DNA of 64,000 bases from Citreimonas salinaria. Lineage in GTDB: Bacteria > Pseudomonadota > Alphaproteobacteria > Rhodobacterales > Rhodobacteraceae. The position numbers and the translations under genes were made by a program. Location of the stretch: positions 434,001-498,000 of the forward strand of contig NZ_FNPF01000001.1 in the NCBI RefSeq assembly GCF_900107235.1, read 5' to 3'. The notes under the pieces were generated by a model, which saw only the letters and a list, made by a program, of their open reading frames with translations, did not search any database and was not told the DNA's origin. Shown piece by piece: positions 17,305-26,048 of this stretch. Numbering within the stretch: position 1 is the first letter of the stretch; each line of letters opens with the position of its first letter.

Positions 17305-18590
17305 CCAGAAGCACCGGCAAGATGCTGGCCGATCGCGCGCGCCTTTTGGGGCCGAACGTCTCGACCTTCTACGAAGACCCGGTGCACTTCGTGAAGGGCG
17401 AGGGCGTCTGGCTGTGGGACGCTGACGGGCGCCGCTACCTCGACTGCTACAACAACGTGCCCCATGTCGGGCACTGCAACCCGCGCGTGGTCGAGGCGAT
17501 CTGCCGGCAGGCGGGCACGCTCAACACCCACACGCGCTACCTGCACGACATGATCCTCGACTATGTCGAACGGCTGACCGCGACGATGGACGTCGCGCTG
17601 GAATCGGCGATCCTGACCTGCACCGGGTCCGAGGCGAACGACATCGCCCTGCGCATGGCCGAGGGCATGACCGGCAAGCGCGGCATCATCGCCACCGACG
17701 CGACCTATCACGGCAACACCGCGCTGGTCTCGCAGCTCAGCCGGTCCAACGTGCCGCGCGTGGGCTTCGGGCTGGAGGGCTACGTCCGCTTCGTCGACGC
17801 GCCCGACAGCTATCGCAATCCCGATCCCGACGGCACGCTGTTCGCGCAATCGGTCGCCCGCCAGATCGCCGCGCACGAGGAGGCGGGCACCGGCTTTGCC
17901 GCGCTGATCGTCTGCCCGTATTTCCTGAACGAGGGCTTTCCCGACCATCCCGACGGTTGGCTGAAACCCGTGGCCGAGGTGGTGCGCGAGGCCGGCGGCC
18001 TGCTGATCTGCGACGAGGTGCAGTCGGGCTTCGGCCGGACGGGCACGCATTTCTGGGCGCACCAGAAGATGGGGATCGTGCCGGACATCGTGACGCTGGG
18101 CAAACCCATGGGGAACGGCCATCCGGTGGGCGGCGTCGTCACCCGGTCCGAGATCCTCGCCACCTTCCGAAAGGGCTATCGCTATTTCAACACCTTCGGC
18201 GGCAACCCCGTGTCCTGCGCCGCCGCGCTGGCTGTCTTGGACGAGATCGAGGCCGAAGGGCTGGTGGAGAACGCGCGCAAGGTCGGCCTCTACGCTGGCG
18301 AGCAGCTGGAACGCCTGCGCGACAAGCACGAGGTGATCGGCGACATCCGCGGCTCGGGGCTGATCTTCGGGGCGGAAATGGTGCTCGACCGCGACTCGCG
18401 CGAGCCCGCCAGCGACTTCACCGACCGGATCATCAACGCGATGCGTCACCGGGGCATCATCCATTCCAAGCTGGGCCGCCACAAGAACACGCTGAAGATA
18501 CGCCCGCCGATGCCGTTCTCGCGCGAGAATGCCGATCTCCTGTTCGACACGCTCGACGCGGTCCTGGCCGAGACGCCGCTGCACCCATGA
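17301..18590 (+). CDS. Class III aminotransferase / phospho-lyase-like PLP enzyme
   Basis: A 429-residue class III PLP enzyme with TCTGSEANDIALRMAE, LICDEVQSGFGRTG and the Schiff-base Lys in TLGKPMGNGHPVGG. This GKPMGNGHP motif and the paired kinase gene are those of ethanolamine-phosphate and 5-phosphohydroxylysine phospho-lyases (AGXT2L1/AGXT2L2 group), which eliminate phosphate and ammonia instead of transaminating. The start overlaps the IclR stop (ATGA), and the stop overlaps the kinase start (ATGA). Phospho-lyase function is inferred; an ordinary aminotransferase is the alternative. Confidence 0.88.
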   Translation: MTRSTGKMLADRARLLGPNVSTFYEDPVHFVKGEGVWLWDADGRRYLDCYNNVPHVGHCNPRVVEAICRQAGTLNTHTRYLHDMILDYVERLTATMDVALESAILTCTGSEANDIALRMAEGMTGKRGIIATDATYHGNTALVSQLSRSNVPRVGFGLEGYVRFVDAPDSYRNPDPDGTLFAQSVARQIAAHEEAGTGFAALIVCPYFLNEGFPDHPDGWLKPVAEVVREAGGLLICDEVQSGFGRTGTHFWAHQKMGIVPDIVTLGKPMGNGHPVGGVVTRSEILATFRKGYRYFNTFGGNPVSCAAALAVLDEIEAEGLVENARKVGLYAGEQLERLRDKHEVIGDIRGSGLIFGAEMVLDRDSREPASDFTDRIINAMRHRGIIHSKLGRHKNTLKIRPPMPFSRENADLLFDTLDAVLAETPLHP

Positions 18591-19525
18591 GCGATGTGGT
18601 CGACAAGGCGCTGTCCCTGTGGGGGATGGCGGGGGCGCATAACCGCCTGATCGCCGCGCGCGAAAACAGCGTGTTCCGCGTGGACCACGGCGGAGTCTCA
18701 TTCGCCCTGCGCCTGCACCGGCAAGGCTACCGCAGCGACGCCGAGCTCTGGTCCGAACTGGAGTGGATGGCGGCGGTGGCCCAAGGCGGCCTGCTGGTGC
18801 CGTCGCCGGTCCGCTCGGCCTCGGGGCATCTGCTGGAAGATGTGAGCGGCGTCCAGGTCGACATGCTGTCCTGGCTGCCGGGGCAGCCGCTGGGCGAGTC
18901 CGGTCTTCTGGACGATCCGCAGGCGCGCCGCGACGTCTTCAGCCGGATCGGGCACGAGATGGCGCGGCTGCACGCGATCTCGGACAAGTGGAAGGCGCCC
19001 GAGGGGTTCACCCGCTGTGCCTGGGATCGCGACGGCTTGCTGGGCGCCGATCCGCTCTGGGGCCGGTTCTGGGACAATCCGGCGCTCTCCGAAGGGGAGC
19101 GCACGCTGTTCCGACGTGTACGAGACGAGGCCGACCGGCGTCTTGAGAGCATCGAGGACGGGCTCGACTATGGCCTGATCCACGCCGATCTCGTGCGGGA
19201 GAACGTCATGGTCGACGGAAGCCGCGTGCAGCTGATCGACTTCGACGATTCCGGCTATGGCTTCAGGCTCTTCGACCTGGCGACGACGCTGGTGAAGTTC
19301 ACCGACGCGCCGGATTATCCGGCGCTGCGCCACGCGCTGGTCGAGGGCTATCGTTCCCAACGGGGCATCGATACGACGCACCTGGATTTCTTCGTGCTGT
19401 TGCGCGCGTTGACCTATGTCGGCTGGATCATCGACCGCATGCACGAAGGCGGCGCGAGCGAGCGCAATACCCGCTACCTAGGAGCCGCGCGCGCGCTGGC
19501 GGATCAAGTCCTCGGGATTCGGTAA
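18587..19525 (+). CDS. APH-type small-molecule kinase (hydroxylysine/ethanolamine kinase-like)
   Basis: A 312-residue aminoglycoside-phosphotransferase-fold kinase. The catalytic loop is IHADLVRENVMV (Asp base, Asn), followed by the metal-binding IDFDDSG. It is coupled to the preceding PLP enzyme by a four-base overlap. The pair matches the human hydroxylysine kinase/phosphohydroxylysine lyase system and its bacterial linked homologues. Proposed reaction: ATP-dependent phosphorylation of an amino alcohol that the PLP enzyme then splits to an aldehyde, ammonia and phosphate. The substrate is unproven. Confidence 0.85.
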   Translation: MSDVVDKALSLWGMAGAHNRLIAARENSVFRVDHGGVSFALRLHRQGYRSDAELWSELEWMAAVAQGGLLVPSPVRSASGHLLEDVSGVQVDMLSWLPGQPLGESGLLDDPQARRDVFSRIGHEMARLHAISDKWKAPEGFTRCAWDRDGLLGADPLWGRFWDNPALSEGERTLFRRVRDEADRRLESIEDGLDYGLIHADLVRENVMVDGSRVQLIDFDDSGYGFRLFDLATTLVKFTDAPDYPALRHALVEGYRSQRGIDTTHLDFFVLLRALTYVGWIIDRMHEGGASERNTRYLGAARALADQVLGIR

Positions 19526-19626
19526 CGGGCGCATCCAAAGTGTCGTTGGACGAAGGGTTCGCCTAGGCCTCCGACTATTTCGCATTCGCGCGGTCTTTCG
19601 CGAAGCCCTGTCGCAGACCGTCGCTG

Positions 19627-20760
19627 CTAACCGCCTGAGCCGAGCTTTCGGTACGTCATCAGCTCGGCCGTGGAGACGCGTTCGGCGGGTGCGGCGACGG
19701 CCTGATCATCGGCCTCGTGGGCCTCGCTTTCCGCCCGTTCCTTCAGCCATGCATGATGCTCGGATTTCGTGCAGACCGGATCGGTGGCCGTGGCATTGCC
19801 CAGCAAGGCGAAGGTCTGGCAGCGGCAGCCGCCGAAATCCTTGGTCTTGCGGTCGCAGGACCGGCACGGCTCTTCCATCCAGTCGGTCCCGCGATAGGCG
19901 TTGAAGGCGCGTCCGTTGTACCAGATGTCCGATAGTGAGCCGTCCTGCACGCAGTCGAATTGCAGGTGAGGGATGGTCTGCGCGGCGTGGCACGGCAGGA
20001 CCAGCCCCTCGGGCGTGATGTTCAGCCCGGTGCTGCCCCAACCGCCCATGCAGCGTTTCGGAAAATCCTCGTGATAATCCGCCGGCACGTAATCGATCAC
20101 CAGCGTACCCTTCAGTGCCGCGCGCGCCTCGGCCACGATGCGGGTGGCTTCCTATGCCTGCGCGCGGGTGGGCATCAGGGCGGCGCGGTTCTTCAGGGCC
20201 CAGCCGTGGAACTGGACGGTCGCCGCCTCGATCCGGCGCGCGCCCATCTCGACGGCCATCTCGAGCGCGCGCGGCAACTGGTGCAGGTTGTGCCGGTGCA
20301 GCACCGCGTTGAGCGTGAGCGGAAAGCCGATGGCGCCGATCCATTCCGCCACCTGCATCTTGCGGGCGAAGCCGCCCCTGTAGCCGCCGACGGCGTCGGC
20401 CATCCCGGCGGTGGTGCCTTGCAGCGAAAGCTGGACATGATCCAGCCCCGCCTCGTCCAGTTCTTCGAGGCGGCGGCGGGTCAGCCCGATGCCGGAGGTA
20501 ATGAGATTGGTGTAAAGGCCCGCCTCGCGGGCAGCAGCCACGAGCTAGGTCAGGTCGCGGCGGGAAGCGGGTTCGCCCCCCGAGAGGTGAAGTTGCAGGA
20601 CGCCAAGATCGGCCGCCTCTCGAAAGACGCGCGTCCAGGTCTGCGTGTCGAGTTCTTGCGCCTGCCGCGTCAGCTCGACGGGGTTCGAGCAGTAGGGACA
20701 CGACAGCGGGCAGCGATGGGTGAGTTCGGCAAGCATCGCGACAGGGGGCTGGATCGTCAC
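19627..20760 (-). pseudogene. pqqE: PQQ biosynthesis radical SAM enzyme PqqE, two in-frame amber codons
   Basis: PqqE crosslinks Glu and Tyr of PqqA. The radical-SAM motif [10 protein letters not shown] is present near residue 15, as are the C-terminal SPASM cysteines (CRSCDRKTKDFGGCRC). One continuous frame is interrupted by TAG at 20545-20547 (after RRDL-T) and TAG at 20152-20154 (after TRAQA). Each is one change from a plausible sense codon (GAG and CAG). GTG 20760 overlaps the pqqD stop. TAG is also the normal stop of intact genes here (dapD, rnr, carbonic anhydrase), so suppression is unlikely. Only a 71-residue peptide would be made. Confidence 0.9.
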
Positions 20761-21032
20761 GGGGCGATCTCCAGAAAGCGGCGGGCGCGCAGCGCGTTCA
20801 GGAAGCCCGCGCTGTCCTCGGCAATCTGGCTAGCCGGTGCATCGTATCTTGCGGCGAGCGACGCGGTGATCTCGCCGAAGCTGCGGATGCCGTCGACCTC
20901 GGCCAGGACGGCGTGTCCCACCATGTCGAGCGTGATGGCCCTTTCCGGGGCCAGAAGCACCCAGGTGTCGCGTACCCTGTCGTGGTGCAGGCGGACGCCG
21001 CGTGGCAGAACAGGGATCTCGGCAGGCTGCAT
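20757..21032 (-). CDS. pqqD: PqqD peptide chaperone
   Basis: A 91-residue intact PqqD, the small chaperone that binds PqqA and presents it to PqqE. Family features [16 protein letters not shown] and [12 protein letters not shown] are visible. The ATG at 21032 overlaps the pqqC stop (TGATG) and its stop overlaps the pqqE GTG. It is one of only two pqq genes that read through. Confidence 0.9.
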   Translation of the reverse strand: MQPAEIPVLPRGVRLHHDRVRDTWVLLAPERAITLDMVGHAVLAEVDGIRSFGEITASLAARYDAPASQIAEDSAGFLNALRARRFLEIAP

Positions 21033-21795
21033 CACGAAGCCAGCCGCTGTCGAAGACCCGTGCCCGGCTGCCATGCGCCGGGCGGGATGCGCCCCGGCTC
21101 GACATAGGCGCCCCACAGAGCGTCGAGCTGGGACCAGAGCACGTCGGTCTTGAAGGTCAGCGCCCCCGCCGCCGCGTCCTGCCGTTCCGCCGTGTCAGCG
21201 TGGTCGAGCACCCACGCCAGCTTGAAGGCCACGTCCTTCGGCGCCTCGGTCAGCCGGTTGCGGAAGTAAGACAGCGCGCTGTCATCGGCGAAGGCATAAT
21301 TCCGCAACAGCCCTCGATCCTGTTTGCGTGGATCTTCGGCGCGAAAAGCTCAGTCAGCGATGAGGCCACCGCCTCCAGTAGCGTCTTTTCGCGGACGTAT
21401 CTGACATAGGCATCGACGGCGAAGCGCGTGGTGGGCAGAACCCCGTCGCACGAGGCGACGTAGTCCGGGTCGAGCCCGACCGCCTCGGCCAGCCGCAGCC
21501 ACCGGCGAATGCCGCCCTCGTTCTCGTCCGTGCCGTCATGGTCCTCGATCCGCGAGCGCCAGGCGCGGCGCAGCGCCGGGTCGTCCACGCGGCTCATGAA
21601 GGCGGCGTCCTTCTTGGGGATCGAATGCTGGTAGTAATAGCGGTTGATGACCCAGGCCCGCACCTCGTCCGGTGTGCAGCCACCGCCGTGCAGCCGATCG
21701 TGAAAGGGGTGCAGATCGTGATAGCGTTCGGCCCCGATCCGGCGCAGGCGGGCCTCGAATTCGTCGCGGGACTGGGGGGTTCGCTGTGGGCTCAT
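21032..21795 (-). pseudogene. pqqC: PQQ synthase PqqC, frameshifted
   Basis: PqqC is the cofactor-free oxidase that completes PQQ. The N-terminal part (FEARLRRIGAERYHDLHPFH, then AWVINRYYYQHSIPKKDA) is typical. At about 21311-21314 the frame changes: the sequence reads NRIEG then CCGIM, while the expected LLRNYAFADDSAL continues in another frame to a normal stop at 21032. One missing base in GGGC-TGTTG accounts for it (probably CC to C). ATG 21795 overlaps the pqqB stop. It is either a real lesion or a homopolymer error. Confidence 0.88.
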
Positions 21796-22360
21796 GCCGT
21801 CATCTCCATGCCATCGCGTCCGACGATCCAGCCGGCGGCCTCGGCTTCGGCGCGTTGCTCCGAGTCCGGGCGCAGGACGGGGTTGGTGTTGTTCATGTGG
21901 ACAAAGACCTTTCGGCCGATCGTCATGTCCGCGAAGGACGCGATCGAGCCGTCTGCGCCCGAGATCGACATGTGCCCCATGCGCTGCCCGGTCTTCTGTC
22001 CCAGCCCGGCGCGGATCATCTCGTCGTCCTGCCAGAGCGTGCCGTCGAAGAAGAGCAGATCGGCGCCTTCCAGTCGCGCGCGCAGGTCATCGGTCAGAAC
22101 GGCGCAGCCCGGCACGTATTCGGCGCGCTTGCCGCCCGACCGGAGCGAAACGCCCACGGTCGTCTCGCCGATCAGCCCGGTTTCCACGGCGAGGCGTTGA
22201 GGATCGCCCAATCCGCCTCGTTCGCGGTGACCGCCAGTGAGGATTGCGTCTGTTGCGGTATCCGCCCCTCGCGGGCAAGACGGCAATTCTCGCAGCCGCA
22301 ATTCCACTGCGGCAGACCACCGCCCGCCGCAGCTCCGAGTATGTGCGCGCGAAGCGTCAT
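21792..22360 (-). pseudogene. pqqB: PqqB with internal deletion
   Basis: The N-terminus ([20 protein letters not shown], then [21 protein letters not shown]) and C-terminus (ETTVGVSLRSGG, YVPGCAVLTDDLRA, FFDGTLWQDDEMI, NNTNPVL) are both good PqqB. They join out of frame near 22191, and only about 190 residues remain of the roughly 300 usual. The lost part carries the central metallo-beta-lactamase-like core, including TGGDVDH-type sequence expected in the family. This is a genuine deletion, not a base-call problem. Confidence 0.88.
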
Positions 22361-22384
22361 GTCGATGATCCGCGCGCCATCCGA

Positions 22385-22483
22385 TCAGAACAGGACGTCG
22401 CGTCCTTCCTCGCTGTCCGGGCCGTACATGTTGATTTCCATGCCGCATTCGATTTCGCGGGCGACGGGCTTCGACCATGCCAT
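22385..22483 (-). CDS. pqqA: PQQ precursor peptide PqqA
   Basis: A 32-residue peptide. E16 and Y20 in ECGMEINMYGP are the residues normally crosslinked to build PQQ. A strong GGAGGAG lies eight bases upstream of the ATG. It is the first gene of pqqABCDE and intact, although the downstream enzymes PqqB, PqqC and PqqE are broken. Confidence 0.93.
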   Translation of the reverse strand: MAWSKPVAREIECGMEINMYGPDSEEGRDVLF

Positions 22484-22567
22484 TTCTGGATCTCCTCCAA
22501 TGGATATCAGTCCTTGGATGCTGGCATGCGACAGCCATTCCGGGCGATTCTTATTTTGTGAGAGCGG

Positions 22568-22585
22568 CACCGACTTCAGTCGGTG
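22568..22585 (-). terminator. Hairpin after the OmpR regulator gene
   Basis: Stem CACCGAC / GTCGGTG with a four-base loop, 22 bases past the response-regulator stop and upstream of pqqA. No strong T-run follows. It probably separates the two-component operon from pqqA. Confidence 0.5.
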
Positions 22586-22606
22586 GCGGCCCGCTCATCG
22601 TAGAAA

Positions 22607-23278
22607 TCAGTCGATCTTCGGCGCTTGCCCGTCGAGGCGAAAACCCTTGTTGCGCTGCGTCAGGATGGCGAATCCGAAGTCCTGCCCGGCAAGCTTCTTG
22701 CGCAGGTAGCCGATATAGACGTCCACGACATTCTCGGTGCCGGAGCCCTCGCGCGCCCAGAGCGTATCGAAGATCTCGCTGCGCGGCAGCGGGCGCTCGG
22801 CGTTCCGGGCCAGCAAGAGCAACAGGTCCGCCTCCCGTTCGGTCAGGACGGCGACGCGGTCGCCGCAGCGAAGCGTCCGCTCGGCCGTGTCGAACCGGGC
22901 CACGGGATGGGCGCGGGCGCGCATTTCCTGCACGCGGAGGCGCGCAACGAGTTCGTCGAAGGAAAAGGGTTTGACCACGTAATCGTCGGCGCCGGCCTCC
23001 AGGCCGGCCGTCCGGTGCTCGACCTCGGACAGCGCGGAAAGCATCAGGATCGGAAGCGCGGCACCGGCCCTGCGCGCGTCGCGAACTAGGTCGATACCGC
23101 TGTCGGCGCCCAGCATCACGTCGACGATCGCGGCGGCAAGACCGTCGTCGGCCAGCCGGGCCAGCGCACGGTCGGCGCGGTTCTCGGTCTCGGTCAGGTA
23201 GCCGCGCAGCGTCAGGCCCCGGGCAAGTGCCGAGGTTATGTCGGGGTCGTCGTCTACGATGAGGAGCCGGCCGGTCAT
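22607..23278 (-). CDS. OmpR-family response regulator
   Basis: A 223-residue regulator: receiver domain (DDD acidic pocket near 9-11, phosphoacceptor Asp in AAIVDVMLG, Lys in VVKPFSF) and a C-terminal winged HTH (TEREADLLLLLARNAERPL, then NVVDVYIGYLRKKL). It is coupled to the histidine kinase by a four-base overlap and ends upstream of pqqA. It probably controls PQQ or quinoprotein genes. Confidence 0.9.
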   Translation of the reverse strand: MTGRLLIVDDDPDITSALARGLTLRGYLTETENRADRALARLADDGLAAAIVDVMLGADSGIDLVRDARRAGAALPILMLSALSEVEHRTAGLEAGADDYVVKPFSFDELVARLRVQEMRARAHPVARFDTAERTLRCGDRVAVLTEREADLLLLLARNAERPLPRSEIFDTLWAREGSGTENVVDVYIGYLRKKLAGQDFGFAILTQRNKGFRLDGQAPKID

Positions 23279-24864
23279 GGCTGGAATCTAACGCGCGGCG
23301 CGGGGCATGCGAACCGATACTTCGGTCCCCGGTGCGGGGCTAGGGCCACATCGCGCGGCACGGGGCTTCGGACCGCGATGCTGCCGCCCTGCGCTTCGAT
23401 CACCCACTTCGCCAGCGCAAGGCCGATGCCGAACCCGCTTTGATTCCCACTGCCCTGCGCGAACCGCTCGAACACCCGGACCTGCTGCGCGGTGGCGATC
23501 CCGGGCCGGTTGTCGATGACGCCGATCCGGACGGTCTCGTCGACTTCGACTCTCATGCGGATCTGACCTCCATCGCGGGCGTGGTGGATCGCTTTACGGA
23601 CGAGGCCCGCCAGCACCTGCCGCAGCCAGTTCGGGTCGCCCGCCACGCTGGCCGAAGGCACCGCGTCATCGACGCCGAGTACGATCCCGGCGCTGTCGCA
23701 TTCGGGACCCACCTCGTCGACCACCTCCGCGATCAGGTCCGGCAGTGGTACCGGGCAGATGTCCAGCCGCAGCTCGCCCGTGTCGGACCGGGCGACGCGC
23801 AGCAGATCGTCGATGCGGCGGTTCAGGCGGGCGGCACGGGTCTCGATCGTGGCGAAGGCTTCGCGGCTTTCGGGATTGGCCTGCCGGCCGATCTGCGCCT
23901 CCATCAGGATGACGGTCAGCGGGGTGCGCAACTCGTGGCTGATGTCGGCGAAGAGGCGGCGGCGCGTCTCGTCCACCCGTTCCAGCCGGGCGTTGGCGTC
24001 ACGCAGTTCCCGTGTGCGCCGATCGACCGTATCGTTGAGGCGCGACCACTCGGCCTGCACGGCCTGCTGGCGCCGGGCCAGCGCCTGCGCCATGCGGTCG
24101 GTCTCGGCGTAGAGCAGGCCGATCTCGTCGTGGCGCGTGTCGGGCAGGGCGATGGCGAAATCCTCCTGCCCGATTTGCCGCGCGGCCAGCCTGAGCCGGT
24201 CGAGCCGCCGGATCTGCGACCGGATCAGGCCGAAATAGAAGGCCAGCACCATGACCAGCGCCAGCGCGGCCATCACGATGGCAAGCGCCGACAGCGTGCC
24301 TCGCAGCCGTTCGACCCGTTGCAGCGCCTCGCGGCGCAACAGGGCTTCGGTGTTCACGGCCTGGTTCAGCAGCGGGTCGAAGCTGGACGCGAAACTTTCG
24401 AGATACGCGCGCAGGCCGTCGGGTTCCTGCCCCGGGCGGGCCAGACCGCGCACCGTGCTGTCGAGCAGCGCGCGCATCCGCGCGAGGCCCAACGACTGGG
24501 TGCCGTACCGCGACTGCTGGTCGAGGCCGCCGTGCTCGGCGGCTTCGACTGCGCGTACCAGATCGGCCTCGAGCTGTTCGAACGTGGCGTGGATGTTCTG
24601 GACCACCGGCGCGCTGCGCTCGGCGCGGGCGTCCGGCGGCAATCCCGACTGCACCGCTTCGGTCGCGATCACGAGGAAGGTCGAGACCTGGGTCGACAGG
24701 ATCGCGTAGCGCGACATGCGGACCTCGGCGGCCAGGGCGGTATCGATTCCGTTCGCGACGCGCGCCATGCCGACGTACAGAGTCATCGCGGTCAGCACCG
24801 TGCCGGCGGTCAGCAGCGCCGCGCCGGTGGCAAGGCGCGCCCGAAGCGACAGGCGCGGCCTCAT
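23275..24864 (-). pseudogene. Sensor histidine kinase, probably degraded
   Basis: A 529-codon kinase: transmembrane helix (about 9-31), a roughly 170-residue periplasmic sensor region, a second TM helix near 195-215, HAMP, coiled coil, H-box FADISHELRTPLT and a GFGIGLALAKW G-box. The N-box reads LVRKAIHHA, with Lys in place of the Mg-coordinating Asn, and the D-box reads DNRPGI instead of DNGPGI. The C-terminus leaves the expected frame: a typical kinase end, APGTEVSVRMPRAAR, is encoded in another frame and stops at 23288. One missing C would restore it. It may be expressed but is unlikely to autophosphorylate normally. Confidence 0.7.
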
Positions 24865-25039
24865 CCGGCTGACCCGCTTCGTCCGGCGCCCGCTGCGCGC
24901 GCAGAACGGCGTTCAGGGTTGAAAAATCGGGCGGCGATTCATGTCATCGGCTGGGAACAGGGGAAACGTTGGCCGGATGACGCGCGCCTGCCGTAGCCGG
25001 GAGTTTGTCACCAGGGGACATGTTGGACTGGAGAATTGC

Positions 25040-25252
25040 ATGGTAGAACTGCTTTTCGTGACCTGCATGGCCGGTGGGCCGGCTACCTCGGAGCATTGCC
25101 GGGAACGCAGCCTCGTCTTCACCGAAGCGACGCCGACGACCTGCATGATGCACGCCCAGCCCCACCTGGCCGAATGGGTGGTGAACCATGCCGGTCACCG
25201 CATCCAGAGCTGGACGTGCCAGGTCGTGGTACCGGGCGAGCGCGAGGCCTGA
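25040..25252 (+). CDS. Small hypothetical protein, cysteine-containing
   Basis: A 70-residue protein beginning MVELLFVTCMAGG, with a short hydrophobic start and four cysteines. GGAG lies seven bases before the ATG. It stands alone, divergent from the kinase and convergent with the ABC permease. I do not recognise the family; its location suggests a C1/quinoprotein-associated small protein. Confidence 0.6.
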   Translation: MVELLFVTCMAGGPATSEHCRERSLVFTEATPTTCMMHAQPHLAEWVVNHAGHRIQSWTCQVVVPGEREA

Positions 25253-25259
25253 CACGGCC

Positions 25260-26048
25260 TCAGCCCTTGCGCTTCATGAGGCCGCGCGCCGGATCGTAGC
25301 CCCAGAACGCGACGAGCGAGAAGACGACCGACGCCAGCAGCACCCACAGCAGCGCCTCGGCGTTGAACCGGGTGTAGAGCGCGAAGCGGATCAGCTCGAC
25401 CACGTGGGTGAACGGGTTGATCGCACAGAGGTCATGCAGGAGCGGCGAGCTTTCCCGCATCTTCCACAGCGGGTAGAGCGCCGAGGAGAGGAAGAACATC
25501 GGGAAGATGACGAAGTTCATCACCCCGGCGAAGTTCTCGAGCTGGCTGACGAAGCTGGACAGCACCAGCCCCAGCGCGCCCAGCATGATCCCGCCCAGGA
25601 ACAGCGCCGGCAGGACGGCGACGTAGCCCCAGCCGGGCATGGTGATGCCGAACAGCGCCGCGATGCCGAGGAAGGCGTAGACCTGCAGCACCGAGATCGC
25701 GCTAGAGGCAACGAGCCGCGAGAACAGCAGCCACCAGCGCGGCAGCGGGCTGGTCAGAAGCAGGCGCATCGACCCCATGTTGCGGTCGTAAACCAGCGAG
25801 AGCGAGCTTTGCATCCCGTTGAACAGCAGGATCATCGCGCAGAGGCCGGGGACGATGTAGGTCTCGTAGGTGATGTAGGTCTGGTAGGGCGGGATGATCG
25901 ACACGCCGAGCGCTGCGCGAAAGCCCGCGGCGAAGATCAGCAGCCACACGAGCGGCCGCACGAGCGCCGACAGGAACCGTTCGCGCTGGTGGACGAAGCG
26001 CAGGAATTCGCGGCCGACGATGGCGCGCAGGGCCACGAGCCAGGTCAT
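25260..26048 (-). CDS. ABC-2 type exporter permease
   Basis: A 262-residue membrane protein with six hydrophobic segments and the ABC-2 pattern (AIVGREFLRFVHQRERFLSALVRPLVW at the start is split between a cytosolic helix and TM1; YDRNMGSMRLLLTSPLPR follows TM2). It is translationally coupled (ATGA) to the ATPase gene. Transporters of this kind accompany PQQ-dependent alcohol dehydrogenase clusters. The permease is intact although its ATPase is frameshifted. Confidence 0.85.
   Translation of the reverse strand: MTWLVALRAIVGREFLRFVHQRERFLSALVRPLVWLLIFAAGFRAALGVSIIPPYQTYITYETYIVPGLCAMILLFNGMQSSLSLVYDRNMGSMRLLLTSPLPRWWLLFSRLVASSAISVLQVYAFLGIAALFGITMPGWGYVAVLPALFLGGIMLGALGLVLSSFVSQLENFAGVMNFVIFPMFFLSSALYPLWKMRESSPLLHDLCAINPFTHVVELIRFALYTRFNAEALLWVLLASVVFSLVAFWGYDPARGLMKRKG

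Noticed and set aside
17127-18701. A 524-codon minus-strand open frame opposite the aminotransferase
   Set aside because: Shadow of the PLP enzyme gene; no start signal or domain.
20152-20547. Amber codon recoding (for example pyrrolysine) in pqqE
   Set aside because: Intact genes here (dapD, rnr, DUF2794, carbonic anhydrase) end with TAG, and the positions match ordinary Glu/Gln codons; no suppressor tRNA is visible in the window.
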